Source: Paguma larvata (taxonomy: Eukaryota > Chordata > Mammalia > Carnivora > Viverridae). From it: DNA of 64,000 bases. The DNA is taken from NCBI GenBank assembly GCA_030068075.1, contig CM057827.1, forward strand, positions 70,136,500 to 70,200,499, written 5' to 3'. Shown here piece after piece: positions 9,890-21,249 of this stretch. The first letter of the stretch is position 1. Each line of letters opens with the position of its first letter. The position numbers were made by a program, and so were the translations under genes. The notes beneath the pieces were generated by a model that was not told the origin of the DNA, did not search any database, and worked only from the letters and a program-made list of their open reading frames with translations.

Positions 9890-12040
9890 TTAAAACAATA
9901 GTTCGGGTCTCCAAAACACATACTGCCTGTCTGGATGTCGGTTTGAGGAGGGAAAAGGGGAGGAGGAGAAAGGAGGTGCTGGTGTACTACAAGAGTGTGT
10001 CGGCGGAAGACACAGAGACTTCGTTTTAGAGGAAGGAAGAGAATCCTTGTTCTTTTATTATAGCTTGTAAATAGGTAGGATTGGGAGATCTTCCTGTCTT
10101 CCACTGCTCAGTCTCTGGTATAGAAGGTGTGAATATTTGTTTTCTACTGCAAGGCCGTTTGGAGTTGATGGCATGAATCATGTTCTTGACATCCTGCACT
10201 TTCAAATATTTGAATTTACTTTAGATAATAATCCACTGTAGTTGCCAAATGTCCTATAACAAGTCTCAGGGCAGCTAATGCAAATGTCTTCTAGTGTCTC
10301 CTCTAGAGAAGAACTCTACCAGTCCCAATCCGTATGTCCATACACACCCAATATACGGAGACACTCCTTTTTCATAGTCCATGGAGACTTTGGCACTGTT
10401 ATAGTTAATTCTTCAGATGCTGTGACACTTACAAGGTCATTGTACCTGAAAACCCTTGGGATTACCATTTCATCTTTCAGAATCACCTGAAAATGTATTT
10501 TGGTTTATATAGATGTGGCCCATAAAACAAATGAAAATCCGAGGTTCAGGGTGATTTTCCTCTTCCTGTCTCTTTTCACTGCAGTCAGTGCTTACACCTA
10601 TCACCTTTCTTACCTCTGTGAAGCCTCACTGGCCATCCCCCTATGGAAAGAAGCTGTACCTCCATCTGATGGAAAAGGCATGTAGCTGGAAAAAAGAGCC
10701 TGGACTGCCTGCCTTCCAATCTGTGCCTCTCCATCCTCCCCTGCCTCCACTACCCACACTCTCCTTCTCCCTCCACCCCTCTCCTTGTCAGGTTCTGGCC
10801 AGCAGGAGTCATCTTCTTGGAGTGAAGGCCACCTAACTGCTTGGATGGTTGTGGTGCTGGCCGTGAAGTGAAATGGTGAGGTGTGATTCTGCTTACTCAT
10901 CTGTCAGCCCTTCTGGGAGGCTGAGGCCGTTCTAACTTTTATTGAAGCAAAGGCTTCCATGTTTCCTACTTCCTGTCCATGACCAAATGGTGGTTCATCT
11001 CCTTGTGGGTTCTACCTCTCATCTTCAGCCCCAGCCTCGGGACAGAAATGTAAGTCACCTGAGGCCCAGACTGAGGCTTTGGCATCCTCAGCAAAGTTGG
11101 TGTGGACGGAGGACCCTGGGATTATGGGGCGGGTGCACCAGGCCCTGCTCACCTTCATAACAGCAACAGAATGAACTGAAGTATCTCCAAGGGAGAAGTC
11201 ATGAGCACGTGGGCCACCTGCTCTGCTTGGCGCTGGGATTCCTAGAGCATCTTACCTTCGTAGGATAACCACCAGTCTGAAGTCTTCAGCTAAGCAGGCC
11301 CAGGTCCTTACTGTCCTCTTACTCATGAGCGATCAGACCATTGGCAAATGCCCCAGCTTATGAATTTACTGAAATGGATTTGTGGCAGGATATGTTGTTC
11401 CTATAAATTTGCCAACCAAAGGGTCGATGATGTCCTGTCAGCCGAGTCAGAGCCTTTTACCCCTGAGAACCTAATTCTTATCAGAAATGTGCTTGGGAAA
11501 TATGAACTTACTAAATGGAAGTGGATTATTTTAGGAGACATTTTGTTCAAATCGAATGCCAGTTTGTCATCAATTTCAGCTAAGAGATTTTCCATAGGGG
11601 CCACGTGTTTCCATGGTCGTTCTCCTTACAGATTGCTTGAGAATCTTTTGCATTTTTTCCAGTATCAACGGTGTCTTTCAACAACACTTAACAACTTGTT
11701 ATAATTTTTCAAGTTTGTGTATAAAAATTTGGGTGTACTTAGATTTGCCACTTCGTGACATGTGGAATAGCCCCTTAAACTCCACAATGAGGTACTTAAT
11801 TTCATACTGCATTACTACCAGGCTGTTAACACTTTCCGCTTGCCTCACATCCATACATTGAGAAAATTAGTCCTTTTATCATATGCGTTTTGAATATTCT
11901 ATCTCAGTTTGTTTTGTCTTTACCAGCCAGAAATTCTATGGTTTTTTCACAGATATTTTAGTCTTCAGATCATTGATTAAAATGCCTTTAGTGAAGGGAG
12001 AAAAGGAAAGTTGTTGAGACAGTTTGCTCCTGAAGGGCTG
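9890..12040. other. Unassigned stretch, low in recognisable repeats
   Basis: No young SINE, L1 or LTR is visible. Pyrimidine-rich segments occur near 10720-10800. Short frames on both strands do not match any protein I recognise. This is the start of a 9.2-kb interval without any CAN-SINE. Confidence 0.4.
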
Positions 12041-13340
12041 AACGAAGAGCAATGAACAGGGACCTCCAGGCCCCTGACCAACTAGGCAGGCCATTCATTA
12101 TCCCGGATTCTTACCTCATGACACCTCTCTCTATATACCAAATTGATATACAAGAGTATTGTTTGAAGAACCGTCTACTGCGAGAACATCCCTCACCACT
12201 TCCTGAAGGGTTACACAGTGAGGTGGTGATCACCTACATATCACCTGGCCTCCATAAGCCTTCTCCCCACTAACAGAAGTACCATAACAGTATTTTGGAT
12301 CCCCTGGTTCAATGTCAGCTCACTCCTTGAATTCAATAGCCCTCAAAAGTTGTGGGTATTCCCTTTTCCTCAGTGCATTTTTTTTCTTTTTGTAAATGGT
12401 TGCAGTTCCTATGGGGGAAGGATTTAGGAAATATGTATGCTTGCATGCTATTGCATGTCTTTCCATAATGGGTCATCCCTTCAACAATCAATGGGCTTTG
12501 GGTCTAGAAACTAATAAGCGATTGTGATTTTTCACTGCGGTGATTGCTCAACGGCTCTTTCCTCCCCCCACCCCACCCCACCACATCCCATCCCATACTC
12601 CCTGCTGAGTTATACAAGTCAAATAACACTCTACTTGGATGTTTATCTCTATTGACCACAGGACTGTGTGGCTATTAGCTATTGACATAGATCTCTGGGT
12701 CAAGCTCCCTTAGTGACTCACACTTTGGCTTGGGACAGTTAGGTGGTAGTTCTCTGGCCTCATGACTAACCTATTCTAAAATTCCCACTCCAGAGCCTCT
12801 GATTCCTTTCTCTATACTCAGCCAAGGCAGTTCCAGCATCTTCATCACACTTATTGTAGGCTCTGGTCATGTCCAAGCTTCAAGGAGCCATCCCAACAAT
12901 GCATAGAGTCAGCTCTGGGTGCCCTTGCCAGGATGTTAAATCCGAGTTATGGAAGAGTGCTCCCAGATCAACAAACTGCCCCTTGTCCAACCTTATCCTT
13001 CTCCTCTTGGTCCAACACGCTCAAGAGCCACTTCTACCTAGTCTCTCAATTATGCTGTGGGAGGCTGGGGTTTGAGCCTCTGGGATCCACTGAATCTCCA
13101 TTCAAAAGCTGGGAGCAAGGATCAGTGACCCTCCAGCTCCCTTCCTCATGGGTTAAGGGTTGTCCCAGGGGTTGTTAACCCCCTTGCAGTTTCAGACTAC
13201 CCATGAGTTCTATGCCACAGCATTAGGGACGCACCGGGAAGAGAGCAAGAGGGATATGGTGCAGCTGAGGGAGGTGGTGTCAGTTTACACCTGCAGGACA
13301 CTTACTGCTGCAGCAATGGAAAGAAGAAAAGGGGAGTTGA
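12041..13340. other. Unassigned block, possibly an ancient retroelement remnant
   Basis: The block has a different texture from its flanks: moderate GC, few simple repeats and several medium frames on the plus strand (12869-13444). Its phrasing gives an impression of an old endogenous retroelement internal region, but I could not find a protease, reverse transcriptase or integrase motif on either strand. Nothing firm can be claimed. Confidence 0.25.
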
Positions 13341-15714
13341 GAGCTTGTGTCCTGCTCACTGGCACTTTGTGGTTATCTTTGTACTTAAAAAAAAATTCGA
13401 ATACATATTATTTTAAAATATCTAAATGTACTGTGAAGCCATAGAGTCTTTAATATTTTTCTTCTGTTACTTAAAACTTAAGTACTTTCAAGGACTTGAG
13501 AAATCCTCTAGAGACTTTAGACCAAGGATCTGTTGGAGGAGACACTTACGCCATCACAAGCACACCCCAAGTTATGCTCAGTTAAAAAAAATATGGTGAA
13601 AGCAAAAGGGAAGCAAGGCTGTGTTGTTCTTTGTCCCATATTATACGACCACAAGAATTCTAGAAAATTTATCAGGCCTGTGGAGGCTCTGGCTTCCCCA
13701 GAAGCTGCTAACAAATCGGGAAAGAGAGGAGACTTCATACCTAATGGGGTGAACTTGTGAGAGACAGAAGCTGGGAAGGAGCTAACAGATAAAGTCATTG
13801 TCCTTTCTGTCCCAGACAGATGGTTCTGAGGCATTGTGATTCTCTTCAGCCTCTCCCAGATGTCACGCATGACTGAGCAACTGGCAGTGTTCTCTGTGAG
13901 GCTCTGAACAGCTCTGCAACACACCCTCTTGAGTTTGCTTGCCCTCCGTCCCCCACTCGCTGCCCTTTGTCCTTCACTTTCGTTGCCTTGCCATTCAGTA
14001 AAATGTTAGTGTGTAAGCTTTGCCTTGAGTTCTGATTTCTAAGGCTCCCACCGAGACATAGTGGGATAACGGGAGTTGGCCGGGTTTTGGATTCTCAACA
14101 TAATGACAAAGCGCAATCAAAGCCTTCAAGTTCTGTCCTGCTCAGTTCTGTTCTATGGGTTTCAGACCCCCCAAAGAGGCAGAGGTACTAGATGGCCAAA
14201 GATACTTTCTGTATCCCCAAAGGCCAGGCTTACACTGGGAGCTCAGCCTAGCCAGGCTCAGTATAGCTCAGGGCTCTGGAGTTTGCCTTCCTACAGTGGA
14301 GATGAGGGCCAGTAAGGATCTTTTCTCCTGATTCTATTCAGGGAGGAAGAGCCAGACCAGCACTACAGGGTGGCCTTCTAATCAAGTTAAAAGGGAGGCA
14401 GAGGACCAAAATTACTAACCACATTTTGTCTCAGGCATGCGGAGAACACAATCAGGCCAGTGTGTATGGCAGGGGAGGGGAAGGAGTGAATTGCTTCCTC
14501 CCCAGCCAGAACTCCATGCCTCTAGAAGTGACCACAGCACCCGGTGTCACCTGATGTCATTCTTCTCTCAGCATCACAGCAGTAGCTGGTGGATTAGGAC
14601 TGGCTAGCTGGTAGATTTGGATGTGGCAGCACAAAAGGGAACTTTGAGAGTACGGGCATCACTGGTCTCCCTCTGCTTTTGGCTCAGTCTGACCCTGACT
14701 GGAAACAGCATAAAGTATAATAATTTTAACAACTTTAGCCTTTCCCATCAGTTCAACTAATATCTATCAAGTGACCGCCCTTTGATGACCATGTTATCGT
14801 ACTCGGTACCCTAGGCCTAGCACATGCTCAGTGCATCTGTGAATGGCTGTTGTTGAAGCACGGGAGATGGGGCATGGGGTGGTGGAGAGGAGACAGCTCT
14901 GCGGGGGCTCCCTTAGGGCATGAAACTCCTAGAGGAAAGAGCGAATCTGGAAGACAAAGGAGCTTGCAGGGTGGGGATCTTGCTGCGCATTCTCAGCAAG
15001 AAGGATGCCCAGAATCCTGGCTCCAGAACCGTATCGCTGCTAATGCCTGCCTGGCTCTTCTGCAGACAGCGGAGTCTCAGCGTGCCCCCTGAATTCTCCT
15101 TCGTCCTCCAAATCTCTTCCCTCTCCTGGGCTCATTCTCCACCATCTCTCCTGTGAGATCTCTGAGAGGGTAACCGAAAAAACTCCCTGCTACCGTGTAG
15201 GCTTATGTCTTCCACGGTGACTGGTTATGTGTTTGCACAATGACGTGGGTGTCCCGTGGGGACACAGCTCACAGGCTCAGGCCACACCCCTCTGGGGTTG
15301 CTGAAAACACATGGCCTTGGGTATTTGTGTCACTTCTCAGGGAGGCTCTGGGCCCTGCAAAGGGATGCCCCAGGGAGGACTTCGGCAGGGGAGAAGAAAA
15401 CTCCTTTCTCTTTATGGACCCTGGTCTCGTAGGCCCAGGCTTTGAAGAGTCTAATCATACTTGAGGCCACTACCAGGCTGAGGGAAATATGGCCTGTGCC
15501 ACATGGGAACTATGTGTGTGCTAGATTCATATCCGAGACTTCCAGGCACTTTGTCATTTGAGAGGGAAATAGAAGCTGGCAGAATTATGAAGCCACCACA
15601 TCTGCCTGGGCTTAATTTGCCCTAGGGATTCTGCCCTAATACATGAGAAGCCATGGGTTTTGATGGCATCCTAAGTGCCTTCCACCCTTGATATGTGTGT
15701 ATGGCTTAATTTAC
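13341..15714. other. Unassigned stretch
   Basis: No named repeat or gene. The 135-residue minus-strand frame at 13517-13924 shows no recognisable motif. The sequence looks like single-copy intronic or intergenic DNA. Confidence 0.4.
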
Positions 15715-15777
15715 TTGTACCAAGTTATCTTGGTCGACTCGGTGTCATCCCCGTCCCTTTCCTCATCGTCCTCGGCA
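15715..15777 (-). other. Exon-like patch (speculative)
   Basis: On the minus strand a polypyrimidine-CAG acceptor-like site (complement of 15778-15790) precedes 63 bases with an open acidic frame, AEDDEERDGDDTEST. A GTAAAT donor-like site follows at 15714-15709. If there is no splicing, the frame stops four codons later. There are five CpGs in about 60 bases, against a CpG-poor background. I do not recognise the peptide. One short patch with splice-like edges can arise by chance, so this is a lead only. Confidence 0.2.
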
Positions 15778-15789
15778 CTGCAGGGAAAT

Positions 15790-17000
15790 CTGGAGCTCCG
15801 TTTCCCAGTCTCACTTTCCTATATGCCTCTGGGTTAGAGTCTGCCGATTAAAGGTACACACAGGACGTTTGGAAGGCAGAAGAGAAGTCAGCATCTCTGT
15901 TGGCCGTGGTGAACAGATGCTTGGACATATGGTAGACATATGATTTGCCGTAGCCTCCAGCTACCTCCCGAGAAGCACCTGCTTTGGTGGTGTAGACAGC
16001 TGGATTACTGTCAGCAGCTTTCCTAGGCTGCCCCCCTTCCTGATTTCATAAACCAGCCACAGTCTCCGTGTCGCTTCCTCACTGCTTCCAACCATTGTGC
16101 GAGCCTCTAAGACCTTTCTCCTTGGGATACAGAGGTGCTTCTCCTGTGCCGAGAGCCCTGACTGATGACCAGTGCTGCGGTGCATCCTCACCTTTCATGA
16201 GGGCGGTCCCAGGGTGGTAGAGGGCAGCCCTCACTCCTGGCAGATTGATTAGTATATCAGGCCAGGCAGCTTCTGGATAATTCCTCCGGCTCTGTGACCA
16301 GAGGTCATTCCTGTACGATGACAGTCACTTCTAATGTAGCAGGACAAATAGGGTCAGTTCCTACTGCCTCTCCTCTCCTAGCCTTCTTCGGTTCGCTGGA
16401 GCCCAGCCTGACAGAGGCCCTTCACTCAAGATGGGCTGATTGGCTAGTGCGTGATGTGGCTGGAGTCCAAGATTACTGCAGCGAACAATACCGAAGGACT
16501 GGGACAGACGGCCACTGCTAGCGTCTGGGCCGGATGGGGACTGCTTCCTTAAGAGAACAGGTGTGAGTGTATATGTCACACAGGAACTCTTGTCCATTAT
16601 CGTGGACCACAGTTCCTTTTTTAAATTTTAATTTATATATTTTTTAGCACAAATATATGGGTAGGTTGGCCTCTGGGGCCAAAGGAAAACATAGGGATGC
16701 AATGACTCGGCGCCTTGTCACGCTGTAAGGAGCATTGTAGCAGCAGCCAGCATTCCCAGACAGCAGTCTAACGCAAGCACTGGTGATGACGCCTGACAGC
16801 TTTGGCCAGCCTGAAGATGTTCAGCATGGGAGCAAGAGAGGCCAGAAATGCCAGGGGAGTCTTCAAACAAGGGTGAATGGGACCAGAGAGATAAATACCC
16901 CACATCTGCTTCATCTTTCGCTGAGGACAACTCTGGGTCATATTTCATCTCTGCGGTGTATCCCACGAGAGGTTCTCATGGGGGACCGAGCCCCAGTAGC
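15790..17000. other. Unassigned stretch
   Basis: No recognised repeat or gene. A short AT-rich run lies at 16618-16650. Confidence 0.4.
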
Positions 17001-17196
17001 TAGGGTTGCCAGATTTAGCAGATAAAAATACAGGACATCCAGTTAAATTTTAATTTCAGATAAGTGATAAATACCTTTTTTTGTATAATTATGTCCCTTG
17101 CAATATTTGGAACATGCACATACTAAAAACTTATTTATGGTTTATCTGAAATTCAAATTTAACTGGGAGTTCTGTATTTTATCTGGCAAAACCTAC
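17001..17196. mobile_element. Palindromic non-autonomous DNA transposon (MER-type)
   Basis: The left arm starts tagggttgccagatttagca and the right arm ends ttttatctggcaaaaccta, its near reverse complement. The arms extend inward about 80 bases and enclose the centre around gtcccttgcaatatttgg. This is a widespread old mammalian palindromic element of about 190 bp, and TA lies at both ends as expected for a target duplication. It encodes no protein. The exact family name is uncertain. Confidence 0.85.
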
Positions 17197-17544
17197 CAGG
17201 AGCCCAAAGCAGTTGCTTGCTTATTGGGGCACTCTGTCTTCCTTCCTTTCCATGACCTACGTCGTCCTCACTTGTTGGTTCTTTGAGAAGCCACCTCTGA
17301 AATGAGGTCCCTCAGTCCTGCTGTCCAACCAATGCTGTGGCTCTGGGAAATCTCTGAAATGAAATCCTTGGGAATGCCTTGTGTTGACAGCTTAACTTTC
17401 TGGCAACTATTAGAAAGATCATTCAACATAAAAAAGTTTGATGACAGGAGAATAAAGTTGCATTTTGTGTAGGTGTAATTTGTTGCCTGAGTTTTGTATA
17501 TGTTATCTATATATTGGCTTTTGAATCTTCTCCATGGCATAGGA
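17197..17544. other. Unassigned stretch
   Basis: Sequence between the palindromic transposon and the MIR with no recognisable feature. Confidence 0.4.
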
Positions 17545-17690
17545 ACTAATGTTTGCCACTCTTACCCATGGCCGTTTAAGAATGCCAAGTGATTTGCCTG
17601 AGGTCATAGTTGGCAAGTGGTAAATCCAGGATTCGAACCCAGGCCATCTGCCTCCAGAGCCTGTGGTCTCATCCATTCAGTACTGGTAGC
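17545..17690 (-). mobile_element. MIR SINE fragment
   Basis: Plus-strand text gtgatttgcctgaggtcat followed by aggattcgaacccaggcc and tctgcctccagagcctgtg is the reverse complement of the MIR core and tRNA-like head. No TSD remains, as expected for an element of this age. Confidence 0.85.
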
Positions 17691-18059
17691 CAAGTGAGGG
17701 AAGACTGGAAGGCAGGAGGGGCCCAGTTAAGAGATGGTTTTATCTCTACCACCAAAAGCTGTTTAGGGTCCCCACTAAAGCAGGGGCAGCAGGAATCCAG
17801 GCTACGTTTCTCTAGTTTGGTCTGTGAGGTTTCGTGACTGGTTGGTTCTGAGAGTAACTACCTCCCAGCCTCTTTGTCATCCTATCCCCTGCCCTCTGCG
17901 AACACCCCACCCTCCAGCAGCACTGGCCTGTTTTTTTCCTTCTCATAATCAAAAGGCTTCTACACGCACGGCTTCATGTTCTGTTCCCCTGCCTAGAAGT
18001 CTCTTTGCAATTCCCTTCCTTGTCTGCCTTACACTTTCTTCTTTCAGGCCTCGGCTTAT
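17691..18059. other. Unassigned stretch
   Basis: No recognised repeat or gene between the MIR and the next L1 block. Confidence 0.4.
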
Positions 18060-18740
18060 TATTTTTTTGTTGTTGTAGCAAGATACATACAACATACAAT
18101 TTACTATAGTAAAGACTATTATTTTTTTAAATTTCAGTATGGTTGATGCACAGTTTTACATTCGTTTCAGGTGTACAACGCAGTGATCAGACAAGTCTCT
18201 GAGTAATGCTGTGCTCACCGCAAGCATAGCTGCCATCTGTCACCATGCAAAACTATTACAAAATCATGAAGTCTGTTCCCTATGCTGTGCCTTTTATTCC
18301 CATGGCTTATTCATTCCGTGCATGGAAGCTTGTGTCTCCCACTCCCCTTCTCCATTTTGTTCATCCCCTACTTCCTTCTGGCAACCATCAGCTCTCTGTA
18401 TTTATAGGTCTGATTCTGCCTTTTGTTTATTGGTTTATTCATTTGTTTTGTTTTTTAGAGTCCACATATGAGGGAACTTGTATGGTGTTTGTCTTTCTCA
18501 GTCTGACTCATTTCACTTAGCATAATCCCCTCTGCGTCCAGCCATGCTCTCGCAAATGGCAAGATCTCATCATTTTTTTATGGTTGCTGTTGTCATATGA
18601 TTCTTAAGTGTACGGGTTCAGGGGCATGATGTATATTCACACTGGTGTGCAACCATCACCACCGTCTGTCCTCAGACGTTTTTCGTCTTCCCACACTGAA
18701 GCCCTTCCAAGACCGTCCCTTTTCTATATCTTTCAACTCA
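18060..18740 (-). mobile_element. Old L1 3' UTR, antisense, split by a later L1
   Basis: The left piece (18060-18115) reads acatacaatttactatag. The right piece from about 18605 reads cttaagtgtacgggttcagg and then gtatattcacactggtgtgc. Together they form the familiar antisense L1M 3' UTR string, and the sequence between them is a different L1 tail. Confidence 0.75.
18116..18604 (-). mobile_element. L1 3' end, antisense, nested in older L1
   Basis: A tail-side T-rich run is followed by cagtatggttgatgcacag, caggtgtacaacgcagtgat, gagtccacatatgagggaac and cacttagcataatcccctc. This is the antisense 3' end of a mid-aged L1, truncated to about 0.5 kb. Confidence 0.82.
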
Positions 18741-19120
18741 GCTACGAACTGGCATGTTTTGCCAACTTCACAATGGCTCACCTTGGGTCACTGTGGGAGA
18801 ACAATGGTGGCATGGCACAGACCTTTCTCAGGGGTAACTCTTTTCCACATCCCTACAACATCACCTCCCTGGTGGGTTTGTCTCCTTCTCTCACTACCTT
18901 CAACCTTTCCTTTCTTTTCAAAACTCAACTCTCCAAATGATGGTCTCAGTCATCATGGTGTCTCACCCTTTTAAGCCAGCCTTGTAAGCAAGAGCCACAC
19001 CTGTCCTGGTGAAGAGAATTTTTCTGGCTCCAGCAGGTCCACATCCTGGCCCAGAGGGTCCATGCCACATGGAGCCGCGGTTCCACCATGGCACCCATTC
19101 TTCTCCCACAGTCCTTAGAA
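18741..19120. other. Unassigned stretch
   Basis: No named repeat recognised. The overlapping 109-110 residue frames at 18608-18974 mainly read through L1 3' UTR text and have no domain. Confidence 0.4.
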
Positions 19121-19287
19121 GTTAAGCGTCAACTTCAGCTCAGGTCATGATCTCATAGTTCGTGAGTTTGAGTCCCGTGTTGGGCTCTGTGATGACAGCC
19201 CGGAGCCCACTTCGGATTTTGTGTTACCCTCTTTTTCTCTGCCCCTCAGTTTGTGCTCTCTCTCTCTCCAGAAAAAAAAAAAAAAAG
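19121..19287 (+). mobile_element. CAN-SINE, 5'-truncated
   Basis: Begins inside the tRNA-like head at gttaagcgtcaacttcag and runs through the middle and CT tract to a short A tail. The usual first ~20 bases (gcgcctgggtggctcag) are missing. Confidence 0.93.
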
Positions 19288-19623
19288 AAGGAATTAGACT
19301 ATATCCTAAAAACATCTATTAAAAAAAAAACAGCTTAAATCCCTATGCAAACTCCTTATTTAGTTTTGTTCATTATTCTATTCAGGAGATTTGTTTTCTC
19401 CCCCTGACATTTCCAAAGATTCTTTCACTGAGGTCTCTCACATATTAGATGCTAAATAAATGGTGAATGAAAGAATGACTAAGTGGCATGGTTCATAAAA
19501 ATTTCAGTTACTTAACATCTCTAGGTTCCCACAAAGAAAAATCTTTTGGCTGGCCATTTTTTAATGTTTGAGTATCTACACATGTGCCAGTATCAGAAGG
19601 AAAGGTAAATTGTATCAAGTTTC
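19288..19623. other. Unassigned stretch with a possible L2 tail
   Basis: The segment near 19445-19480 (gatgctaaataaatggtgaatgaaagaatg) resembles the 3' end of LINE-2, but only weakly. The rest is AT-rich and unassigned. Confidence 0.4.
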
Positions 19624-19837
19624 TTTCTTTTTTTTTTTATGTTTTATTTATTTATTTTGAGAGAGAGAGAGAGAGAAAACAAGATCATGAGCAGGGGAGG
19701 GGCAGAGGGAGAGAGAAAGAATCCCAAGCAGTCTCCATCCAGCACAGAGCCTGTGTGGTGCTCAAGCCCATGACTCTGGGATCCTGATCTGAGCTAAAAT
19801 TAAGAGTCTGACACTTAACTGACCCACCTAGACACCC
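19624..19837 (-). mobile_element. CAN-SINE, older subtype
   Basis: Minus-strand copy with the variant middle aatcccaagcagtctccatc and the aattaagagtctgacact head. TSD tgtatcaagt lies upstream and tgcatcaagt downstream (from 19838). Confidence 0.93.
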
Positions 19838-19869
19838 TGCATCAAGTACCTTTTCAATGTTTTCACTAA

Positions 19870-20040
19870 GGGTCGCCTCATTGGCTCAGTGGGTTAAGCA
19901 TTGGACTCTTGATTTCGGCTCAGGTCATGATCTCATGGTTTCTTGGGTTCAAGCCCCCCATCGGGCTCTGCACTGACAGTATGCTCTCTCTTTCTCTCAA
20001 TCTTTCTTTCAAAAAAATAAATTAATTAATGAATAAATAA
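19870..20040 (+). mobile_element. CAN-SINE with shortened body
   Basis: Head and tail are present, but the central region between gcactgacag and tatgctctctc is shortened. A perfect 14-bp TSD aatgttttcactaa flanks it at 19856-19869 and 20041-20054. Confidence 0.95.
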
Positions 20041-20126
20041 AATGTTTTCACTAAAATAGTATTTTTTCACCTTTTTCCTTCTTCCTCCTTTACCTTAACC
20101 CACAGAAAGAAGTACATTTTCTACTG

Positions 20127-20311
20127 CAACCCACGCCACACCCACATCCACACTCCCCAAACCCACCCCGACCGTACGCCCCCACCCCCCCACATCCCCC
20201 CTCCTCTACACCCACCCCGTCCACACCCTCCACACTCACCCTCACACACACGCCTACCCCCACCTTTCACTCCCCAGCCCCCCTCACACACACAACCACA
20301 CACACATACAC
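20127..20311. repeat. C-rich/CCCACA low-complexity tract
   Basis: About 185 bases of irregular CCCAC and CA-type repeats; the minus strand is correspondingly G-rich with many G-runs. The Gly-Cys-rich minus-strand frame is a translation artefact. Confidence 0.95.
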
Positions 20312-20819
20312 CAAGGAAACAAACATTTCACAAAACAATTTTCAGCTTCACTACAGTTTCAGTTAACTTGGAGATTTTCCATTCTATTTCATTTCTTAAA
20401 AATAAATGTGAATTGAGACCCACTACATTATGATCCACTACTGATCAAGGGCTACAAGTTGAAAAACATAGCTCTAAAGTTACTTTAGAATAGCAGTGGA
20501 AGACTGCTTAATATATTTGATAATGCCATACCTAGGAATATTTAAAATTTTGAATATATTAAATTCTAGAAAAGTGGTACGATGGTGGGGTGGGTGAAGG
20601 AAAGGAAGATCAGACCCATAACTCTTGGGTTGTAGGGTTCAAATTTGGGAGAGAGAATAAGAATGAGAGTAGAAGATAAATGGCACAGACAGGAAATAGA
20701 TCGAATCACTGATAACTTCATTTCATAGATTCTGCCGATAACAGTTGGGTACATTCCTGAGTCAGGGGACCTAAAAATGTCTAATTCCCAGATGGTATCA
20801 CCAGCACACTGTGAAACAA
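20312..20819. other. Unassigned stretch
   Basis: AT-rich sequence with no recognised repeat or gene. Confidence 0.4.
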
Positions 20820-21249
20820 TATGTTCTTTTAAATTTAATTTAATTTCATTTATTTTTAATGACAAAGTAATACATAAATACATTCTTGTCCTAAAAATTA
20901 AAATTATACAGAAAAAAGTTCCTCTTGATACTGTTTCTCTTCTTCAATCACGTTGGCTTTTCAAGAACGATTTCAATTTGAAGATACTTCCAGACCTTTT
21001 CTAATATATTTGTGTTGTGCTGAAAATATACATGTACATGAATATGTAGGAATATATTAAAAATTTGACTGGTGTTATAATGAATGTTTTGTTCTGTAAC
21101 TTGTGTTTTACATTATATATCATAGAGATTTTTCTACATTAGTGCATATAGATGTATCTCACCCTTTTTAATGTAATTATTGATATGTTTGGGCTTAGGT
21201 ATATCATTTTACAAATGTGTTTTTGCTTGTTGTCTCTCCCCCTTTTTGC

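Noticed and set aside
20121..20303. Gly-Cys-rich minus-strand frame resembling a metal-binding protein
   Set aside because: It is a translation of the C-rich low-complexity tract.
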